Part shown: in pieces, positions 1-3,432 of the stretch | How the letters are laid out: each line of letters starts with the position of its first letter | Position numbering within the stretch: position 1 is the stretch's first letter | Assembly: GCA_964633955.1 (NCBI GenBank) | Contig: CAZWIA010000041.1 | Span: 1 to 5,791 of the forward strand | Source of the DNA: JAQBQQ01 sp964633955 | Lineage (GTDB): Bacteria > Patescibacteriota > Gracilibacteria > Peribacterales > Peribacteraceae | DNA length: 5,791 bases | Direction: 5' to 3' | The notes under the pieces: model-generated | Told to the model about the DNA's origin: nothing | The model's database searches: none | What the model saw: only the letters and a program-made list of their open reading frames with translations | Position numbers and translations under genes: made by a program

Positions 1-384
1 GTGACACAGTTCCTTAAATCGAGCAATGTGTCTTAAGAAAGGGGTACTTGCCAGTACGAGTTAAGAATTGAGGAATTAGAGACACAGAAAAGACAGCTAC
101 GCATTGAAGTAGCCTCACAGAATGACCCAAGGAATGATTTTGGAACCGCACTCACTACTGTTCTCAATTTCCTTCAAAGCCCCTCGGCGCTGTGGAATAG
201 CGGGATTTATGAGGATAAGAAAACAGTGTTGAGACTGGCTTTTGTGAATGTTATTCCTTTCAGCAAAGAAAAAGGCGTTGGAACCGCCAGTTTTTCGCTA
301 CTGTTTGAGCTTTGTAAACTCGCTGAACACGATAAAAAGTTGATGGTGGAGATGCCGGGAATTGAACCCGGGTCCAACGTGTAA
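1..384 (+). pseudogene. C-terminal remnant of a large serine recombinase (element integrase), interrupted
   Basis: The frame is open from 37 to the TAA at 382-384 and has no plausible start codon near its beginning. Its translation starts with a charged helix (YELRIEELETQK...), followed by FLQSPSALWNSGIYEDKKTVLRL and then FSLLFELC. This matches the tail of the large serine recombinase family: the end of the coiled coil after the zinc ribbon, then the NP.k.W..G...dk..vl.l.F block. Such enzymes integrate and excise phages and islands. The gene is broken at its left edge: frame 1 has TAA at 34-36, while frame 2 reads KKGVLA up to base 52, a better family match just before YELRIEELE. A one-base deletion near 50-55 would explain this. 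A further TGA in frame 2 at 2-4 suggests more decay or sequence error. The last residues (MPGIEPGSNV) are encoded by the tmRNA 3' end. GC is about 43%, far below the neighbours. Family assignment is fairly firm; the break is inferred. Confidence 0.72.
344..384. other. Probable attachment site: recombinase end overlapping ssrA 3' end
   Basis: The final 41 bases of the recombinase frame are also the 3' end of the tmRNA gene, covering CCA, acceptor strand and T-arm. Codons for I-E-P-G fall on the T-loop and T-stem. Integrative elements often use the 3' end of tRNA or tmRNA genes as attB and restore the gene on insertion, so the RNA stays intact while the integrase lies next to it. The composition change at about 343/344 agrees. 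The other att copy would lie to the left, outside the window, so the exact core and crossover point cannot be set here. Confidence 0.5.
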
Positions 385-525
385 CACGATTGCCTGTACG
401 GTCATGCTCCGTCTCGTTTCTCCCATCCGCTCGGAGAGGAGCAGAGATGCGGGGGAGGGTTGATGCCGGAAGTACGGTGAGCTGATGGCATCACGTCAGC
501 GCATCGTCCTGCTGATGACGCCTCA

Positions 526-573
526 TCCTGCTAGCAGGAGTCCTAGGAGAGACGTGTTCGCAAAAGGGCGAAC
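526..573 (-). other. Hairpins in the tmRNA middle domain after the tag
   Basis: On the RNA strand the last base of the tag stop begins a perfect hairpin, GTTCGC-CCTTTT-GCGAAC (556-573). Shortly after comes the 14-nt palindrome TCCTGCTAGCAGGA (526-539). Its first arm could instead pair with a second AGCAGGA copy near 507-513, enclosing the hairpin GATGA-GGCG-TCATC. These probably correspond to the helix and pseudoknot region after the tag in other tmRNAs. The exact fold is not determined here. Confidence 0.5.
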
Positions 574-662
574 TAGGCCGCGAAGGCCATCGGGGCGAAA
601 GCGGCGCGAGCCACCTCGCTGAACCGGCGACCGGTTACGCGGAGGGTGTCAGAAGTTCTGGC
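573..662 (-). other. tmRNA tag-peptide reading frame (29 codons plus TAG)
   Basis: The resume codon is taken as GCC (Ala) at 660-662. It is preceded by ATAAGT, comparable to the TAGTC before the E. coli resume codon, and lies 11 nt after PK1. The peptide begins ARTSDTLRV and ends AFAPMAFAA before TAG at 573-575. Ending in a hydrophobic residue plus Ala-Ala is the usual degron for ClpXP-type proteases. At 29 residues with five arginines it is much longer than the common 10-15 residue tags. The frame and stop are certain; the exact resume codon is inferred from spacing. Confidence 0.8.
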
Positions 663-783
663 ACTTATGGGTTGCAACATGTGGGTGACGGGAACCGTTG
701 CCATCCCGGACCGAGGCCGACCGCATCAGGATTCACGCTGTCGAGGCCTGTCATCCCCTTGGTTCCAGAGAACTGAACATCAT

Positions 784-789
784 CTTATA
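784..789 (-). promoter_or_regulatory. Possible -10 box for ssrA
   Basis: The minus strand reads TATAAG, 25 bases upstream of the mature tmRNA 5' end at 758. A start near 777 would give a short 5' leader removed by RNase P. The hexamer 17 bases further upstream (CTGGTG) is a poor -35, so support is weak. Confidence 0.3.
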
Positions 790-819
790 CGAGACTCCTC
801 AGAAGGCACCAGAAAAGTC

Positions 820-843
820 CTGAGAAGATTCTCAGACCTTTTT
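820..843 (+). terminator. Weak terminator-like hairpin upstream of ssrA
   Basis: CTGAGA (820-825), loop AGAT, TCTCAG (830-835), then ACC and a run of five T ending at 843. In the plus direction it could stop read-through coming from the recombinase side across ssrA. The stem is only 6 bp with three G-C pairs, so it may be inactive. Confidence 0.25.
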
Positions 844-880
844 GCCGCGTTTGGCGATCGTATTCTGCCATACTGGCGCT

Positions 881-1117
881 GTGGGACGTTTGATTGCCAC
901 TATCGCTTCCGCGACCATCGGCGTGCTGGAGACGCTCATCACCGGCGGCCGGTTTGGCCCGTACGTAGAGAGCGAATCCCCGTATGGCAAGCGCCAGAAT
1001 CAGCGACGGAAAGATTTTGAGAAGCTTGGCGGCCGTCCCTGTAAGCGCTGTGGCACGCGTATTCCGGGCAATAAGTATTACTGCGCTCCCTGTTACGTCG
1101 CTATCACACAGTCGTAG
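881..1117 (+). CDS. Small zinc-ribbon protein, function unknown
   Basis: The frame gives 78 residues from a GTG at 881. In-frame TTG codons at 842 and 851 would lengthen it to 91 or 88; no Shine-Dalgarno sequence marks any of them. I chose GTG because a possible -10 box (TATTCT, 861-866) sits just upstream. Residues 4-22 are hydrophobic (LIATIASATIGVLETLITG), a possible short membrane or amphipathic helix. A basic stretch follows (GKRQNQRRK). The C-terminus is a compact zinc ribbon with C54-x2-C57, ten residues, then C68-x2-C71 (CKRCGTRIPGNKYYCAPC). That metal site is the main reason to accept the gene. It ends 28 bases before the next gene on the same strand, so the two may be co-transcribed. 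I do not recognise the family; membrane attachment and nucleic-acid or protein binding are guesses. The start is uncertain. Confidence 0.55.
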   Translation: MGRLIATIASATIGVLETLITGGRFGPYVESESPYGKRQNQRRKDFEKLGGRPCKRCGTRIPGNKYYCAPCYVAITQS

Positions 1118-1145
1118 GTATCCTGTATCTCCTTCCTCCTTTCCT

Positions 1146-1610
1146 ATGAACAAGCATCTCCCTCTCCTGGCGCTCACGCTGCTCCTGGCCGCGTGCATGC
1201 CCACTGCTTCCTCGGATCCGGATGCATCGTCCTCTTGGTCAAGCGTCGCGGTGGTCTCTTCTGCCTCCTCCGTTTCCAGCATCAATGCGCAGGACATGGT
1301 GGAGCTTACCAGTCCCGCTGCCAACGCGACCGTCACGAGCCCTTTGACGCTGAGTGGTCGCGCGCGCGGGCCGTGGTACTTTGAGGCGTCGTTCCCGGTG
1401 GACATCCGTGATGCCAGTGATACCGTCATCGCGCAGCACTACGCGGAGGCGCAGGGCGACTGGATGACCACGGACTGGGTGCCGTTCACATCCACCGTCA
1501 CCTTCCCGGCCCAGCCGGCGGGGAGCGTGGGATTCATCGTGCTGAAGAAGGACAATCCCTCCGGCCTGCCGGAGTACGACGCGTCGGTGGTGGTGCCTGT
1601 GCAGTTTTAG
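1146..1610 (+). CDS. Lipoprotein with Gmad2-type immunoglobulin-like domain
   Basis: The product has 154 residues. It begins with a short lipoprotein signal peptide, MNKHLPLLALTLLLAAC, with lipobox L14-A15-A16-C17, predicting lipidation at C17 and surface attachment. A Ser/Ala-rich linker runs to about residue 50. The rest resembles the Gmad2 domain (PF10648, immunoglobulin-like fold first named from spore germination proteins): a V.L..P..n..v.SPL..sG.A start, then GPWYFEASFPV, then WMTTDWVPF, and LKKDNPSGLPEYDASVVVPV at the end. The domain looks complete. Gmad2 proteins are usually single-domain envelope lipoproteins with no known enzymatic activity and are not limited to spore formers, so a role in germination is not implied. 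The ATG at 1146 is chosen because the signal peptide begins there, although the frame is open further upstream. The 25 bases before it are pyrimidine-rich and lack a Shine-Dalgarno sequence. Confidence 0.85.
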   Translation: MNKHLPLLALTLLLAACMPTASSDPDASSSWSSVAVVSSASSVSSINAQDMVELTSPAANATVTSPLTLSGRARGPWYFEASFPVDIRDASDTVIAQHYAEAQGDWMTTDWVPFTSTVTFPAQPAGSVGFIVLKKDNPSGLPEYDASVVVPVQF

Positions 1611-1718
1611 TTGGCCTTCTCCCCGGCTCGCTTCGCTTCACTCGCCTCCTTCTTCTCTCCTTGGATACGCTCAGGACAGGTTTAGGAGAGGGTTGGGGGG
1701 TGAGGGTTAACCGCACGC
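1611..1718. repeat. Intergenic patch resembling dispersed bacterial repeats
   Basis: The non-coding stretch after the lipoprotein gene contains GCTCAGGACAGG followed by GGAGAGGGTTGGGGGGTGAGG. Both resemble short motifs widely dispersed between genes in bacterial genomes (REP/MITE-like; the first recalls the TTCGACAGGCTCAGGACAGG type). A 7-bp inverted repeat, CTCTCCT (1655-1661) and AGGAGAG (1684-1690), frames a 22-base loop and could act as a weak terminator. Only one copy lies in this window, so repeat status is inferred from recognition. Confidence 0.35.
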
Positions 1719-1739
1719 ATGGCGGTCAGCAATCTGCCG

Positions 1740-1768
1740 GTGACAGTAAGCGGAATTTTCGCTATACT
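1740..1768 (+). promoter_or_regulatory. Sigma70-type promoter for the small membrane protein
   Basis: The -35 box GTGACA (1740-1745) and -10 box TATACT (1763-1768) are separated by 17 bases, each matching 5 of 6 consensus positions. The predicted start near 1775 leaves about 16 untranslated bases before the ATG at 1791. This is the best-formed promoter in the window, and it supports the downstream start over an upstream ATG at 1719. Confidence 0.7.
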
Positions 1769-1790
1769 GAGAGCAATACCCACGCTTCGC

Positions 1791-2072
1791 ATGTCCTCCC
1801 TGATTCGTCTGTCCGCCTGGTGCCACGGCCGCGCCGCCGCCGTGATCGTGCTGATAGCGCTGGCGCTCACGCTCACGCTTCTGACCGTGGAGCGCGCCAC
1901 CGGGTTACCGGCTTCCCTGCGCGGGGCGCCCGTCTACCAGCCGCTTCCTTCTTCCGCTCTGAAGCGGGCGGCTACCCGGCGGTCTTCCGTTCTAGCCCGC
2001 CGCCTGAAGCGGCTGAGGCAGCGCGCAGTCCGGCCGTCGCCCGCCACGGACGGCAATGTCCGGTCGCGCTAG
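1791..2072 (+). CDS. Small single-pass membrane protein with basic tail
   Basis: The product has 93 residues. After a short N-terminus (MSSLIRLSAWCHGR), residues 15-33 form one strongly hydrophobic helix (AAAVIVLIALALTLTLLTV). About 60 residues follow that are rich in Arg, Lys, Pro and Ser, with a basic cluster at 59-81 containing RRLKRLRQR. The flanking arginines do not settle the orientation. The frame is also open upstream to an ATG at 1719, but the promoter at 1740-1768 lies inside that extension, so the start at 1791 is preferred. No Shine-Dalgarno sequence is present; the leader is short. The gene is convergent with the channel gene, 43 bases away. I recognise no family; the basic tail could bind nucleic acid, lipid head groups or a partner protein, but nothing in the sequence decides this. 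The main doubt is whether it is translated. Confidence 0.55.
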   Translation: MSSLIRLSAWCHGRAAAVIVLIALALTLTLLTVERATGLPASLRGAPVYQPLPSSALKRAATRRSSVLARRLKRLRQRAVRPSPATDGNVRSR

Positions 2073-2095
2073 CGCGACACCTTGCTGGTGTGCGC
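2064..2095. terminator. Overlapping palindromes between convergent genes
   Basis: A 14-nt perfect palindrome TCGCGCTAGCGCGA (2064-2077) spans the stop codon of the plus-strand gene. It overlaps a second hairpin: GCGC (2072-2075), bulged G, ACACC, loop TTGCT, GGTGT, GCGC (to 2095). The two folds are mutually exclusive. The position suits transcription termination from either side, but no T-run follows, so it is not a canonical intrinsic terminator. Confidence 0.35.
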
Positions 2096-2115
2096 ATGCT
2101 CATCGTAGTGCGGAA

Positions 2116-2757
2116 TCAGGCTGCTGTTTCGTGGTCGTGGATGAGGCGCGGTGTGATGTAGAAGACGGGGATGAACAGCATGAGTGCCGCGGTGGCCGGG
2201 GGAACCAGCGGCGCCAGCAGCGTTGCGAGCCCGTAGCAGAATACCCCCACCATGCTCCGCTGCAGGTGCTGCCGGCGCTCGGCTACCCCGATATCCGCAT
2301 GGAGCAGCTGGCCTGCAAACATGGCGTGGCGGGCCATGAGCGTGAACGCCAGTGCGGCGCAGAAGAGGATGAAGCAGTAGAGCATGGCCACGCCCGGGAC
2401 TCCTGGATGCGCACCCAGGAAGGCGGTGGTGAACGGCACGAGACAGAGGAAGAACAGCAGGAGATTGTTGTACCAGAGCAGTTTCCAGTCCGCGCGCTCC
2501 AATTCATGGAAGAAATGGTGGTGGTTCACCCAGAACACGGCCAGTGTGATGAAGCTGAACGTGAAGCTGAGGAGGTGTGGCACTGTCTCTCGCAGAGCCG
2601 TGACCACTCCCCGGAGAGACGGATCAGCCAGTTCCGGCACCCGGATCTCCAACACGAGGAGCGTGATGATGATGGCCAGCACGGCGTCTGAGAATGCTTC
2701 CACGCGAGCTGTGGAGCCGACCATGGTCCGATGTGAGGAGAAGAGGCGTCTAAACAT
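2116..2757 (-). CDS. TMEM175/DUF1211-family potassium channel
   Basis: The 213-residue product carries the family hallmark near its N-terminus: R18-x3-F22-S23-D24, followed by AVLAIIITLLVLEI. Bacterial TMEM175 proteins (PF06736) are six-helix subunits that assemble as tetramers and conduct K+ through a pore lined by the first helix. Hydrophobic segments lie at about 23-41, 63-84 (with the family-typical FWVNHHHFF, 75-83), 93-114, 121-141 and 170-200. The last is long enough for two helices, giving six. Length is normal for a one-repeat bacterial member. The start ATG (2755-2757) gives a short basic N-terminus; an ATG at residue 12 is possible but leaves less before the motif. There is no Shine-Dalgarno sequence, and a weak -10 sits almost at the start codon. 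The gene is divergent from the receiver gene (151 bases apart) and convergent with the small membrane protein. Confidence 0.88.
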   Translation of the reverse strand: MFRRLFSSHRTMVGSTARVEAFSDAVLAIIITLLVLEIRVPELADPSLRGVVTALRETVPHLLSFTFSFITLAVFWVNHHHFFHELERADWKLLWYNNLLLFFLCLVPFTTAFLGAHPGVPGVAMLYCFILFCAALAFTLMARHAMFAGQLLHADIGVAERRQHLQRSMVGVFCYGLATLLAPLVPPATAALMLFIPVFYITPRLIHDHETAA

Positions 2758-2763
2758 ACGGTG

Positions 2764-2769
2764 AGTGTA
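2764..2769 (-). promoter_or_regulatory. Possible -10 box for the channel gene
   Basis: The minus strand reads TACACT, six bases before the channel ATG, so transcription would start at or very near the start codon and give a leaderless message. No -35 box is recognisable, so this is weak. Confidence 0.3.
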
Positions 2770-2895
2770 GGCTACATCCGATCATGCGCGCTATCCTGCA
2801 GATACCGGCGCCGTCCAAGCAGGGACATGCTCTACGGTGCCATACCCGTTGCATCATGCAAGACGAGTCCGGGGCGGTACGCACGCAGGCTTTGC

Positions 2896-2901
2896 TAGAC
2901 T
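2896..2901 (+). promoter_or_regulatory. Possible -10 box for the receiver gene
   Basis: TAGACT lies seven bases before the ATG at 2909, again placing the transcription start at about the start codon. No convincing -35 lies 16-18 bases upstream. The bases between it and the ATG (CCCGGCC) offer no ribosome binding site, in line with leaderless translation. Confidence 0.35.
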
Positions 2902-2908
2902 CCCGGCC

Positions 2909-3295
2909 ATGGCTGACCGCAAGTTCGATATCCTCATCGCGGAAGACGATCCCGTGCTCCGGGACCTCTACGCGCGCAAGTTCTCCAAGCGGACGTACCA
3001 GATCCGGTCGGCGGAAGACGGCCGTCAGACCTTGGCTCTCCTGCAGGAGAAAGCGCCGGATGTCCTCCTCCTGGACATCAACATGCCGGAGGTGGACGGC
3101 GTGGAGGTGATGAAGGCCATTCCGCCCAAAAAGCAGCGGTCCTACGCCGTCATTGTCCTCACCAACCACGACGAGCAGCTCATGAAGGACCAGATGAAGG
3201 AGCTGGGAGCGGATGACTACTTTGTGAAGAAAGACATGAGCCTCCAGGATTTGCTGGACATGGCGGACCGCCTGCTCCGGAAATCCGCGGATTGA
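2909..3295 (+). CDS. Single-domain response regulator (CheY-like receiver)
   Basis: The 128-residue product is one complete receiver domain. The acidic pocket is E12-D13-D14 in ILIAEDDPVLRDLY; the phospho-acceptor is D56 in VLLLDINMPEVDG; the switch Thr is T85 in VIVLTNHDE; the conserved Lys is K107 in ADDYFVKKDMS. The usual Pro after that Lys is replaced by K108. There is no output domain, so signalling must go through protein contacts or phosphotransfer, as in CheY or Spo0F-type proteins. No histidine kinase gene is in the window, so the partner is unknown. The start at 2909 matches the family's N-terminus; an upstream ATG at 2837 would add 24 residues of non-domain sequence. It is divergent from the channel gene and probably transcribed alone. 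Residue conservation is complete enough that phosphorylation is expected. Confidence 0.92.
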   Translation: MADRKFDILIAEDDPVLRDLYARKFSKRTYQIRSAEDGRQTLALLQEKAPDVLLLDINMPEVDGVEVMKAIPPKKQRSYAVIVLTNHDEQLMKDQMKELGADDYFVKKDMSLQDLLDMADRLLRKSAD

Positions 3296-3432
3296 CCGGC
3301 TGCAAAACTAGGTCCCATGACCCGTGCGGCTCACCAGGGGCTGGTTGTTGACTATTACATAATTATATATTCCAGTATATAGATCGACCCTCACAGAAAC
3401 GCGGAAATTATGCTACAATGGAAGGATTACGC
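3296..3432 (+). promoter_or_regulatory. AT-rich promoter island before the giant surface-protein gene
   Basis: Two small hairpins follow the receiver stop: GGTC-CCAT-GACC (3311-3322) and ACCAG-GGG-CTGGT (3333-3345), possibly weak termination signals. After them comes an AT-rich stretch (3345-3382) with TTGACT at 3348-3353 and several TATA-like boxes, none at ideal spacing. Nearer the gene, TGCTACAAT (3411-3419) is an extended -10 box, with a poor -35 (TCACAG, 3391-3396) 17 bases upstream. GGAAGGA (3420-3426) is Shine-Dalgarno-like, six bases before the ATG. A start from the 3414 box would fall at about 3426 and remove that site, so the two signals probably serve different transcripts or one is fortuitous. 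Confidence 0.5.

Larger units (their letters stand above)
344..758 (-). ncRNA. ssrA: Transfer-messenger RNA (tmRNA, 10Sa RNA)
   Basis: Read on the minus strand, the RNA starts GGGGATGACAGGCCTCGACA, the conserved tmRNA 5' end with the GG..TCGAC D-arm-like part. It ends with T-arm CCGGG-TTCAATT-CCCGG, acceptor CATCTCC and an encoded CCA. The 5' GGGGATG pairs with CATCTCC over 7 bp including one G-U. Pseudoknot PK1 is visible as an H-type fold: CGGGA (704-708) pairs with TCCCG (689-693), and GCAAC (697-701) pairs with GTTGC (674-678). The tag frame opens 11 nt after PK1 and ends at TAG (573-575). A 6-bp hairpin starts at that stop, and further pairings follow before the T-arm. Length is 415 nt, within the usual range for one-piece tmRNA. 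With SmpB it rescues stalled ribosomes and tags the nascent peptide for proteolysis. The sequence just upstream would be removed by RNase P. Confidence 0.95.

Noticed and set aside
344..372. A separate tRNA gene at the CCA/T-arm sequence
   Set aside because: No D-arm or anticodon arm lies within tRNA distance; the partner acceptor strand is at 752-758, as expected for tmRNA.
526..539. TCCTGCTAGCAGGA as an operator related to TCGCGCTAGCGCGA at 2064-2077
   Set aside because: They share only the central GCTAGC; the first lies inside the tmRNA and is better explained by RNA folding.
646..1020. 124-codon plus-strand frame over the ssrA 5' half
   Set aside because: It runs antisense through the tmRNA and its promoter region, shows no recognisable domain, and is explained by GC-rich sequence.
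785..1429. 214-codon minus-strand frame opposite the zinc-ribbon and lipoprotein genes
   Set aside because: It is antisense to two better-supported genes; its composition is a mirror of the Ser/Ala-rich lipoprotein linker and no domain is visible.
2056..2691. 211-codon plus-strand frame rich in Glu, Gln and His
   Set aside because: It is the exact antisense of the TMEM175 gene; the odd composition comes from complementing hydrophobic codons.
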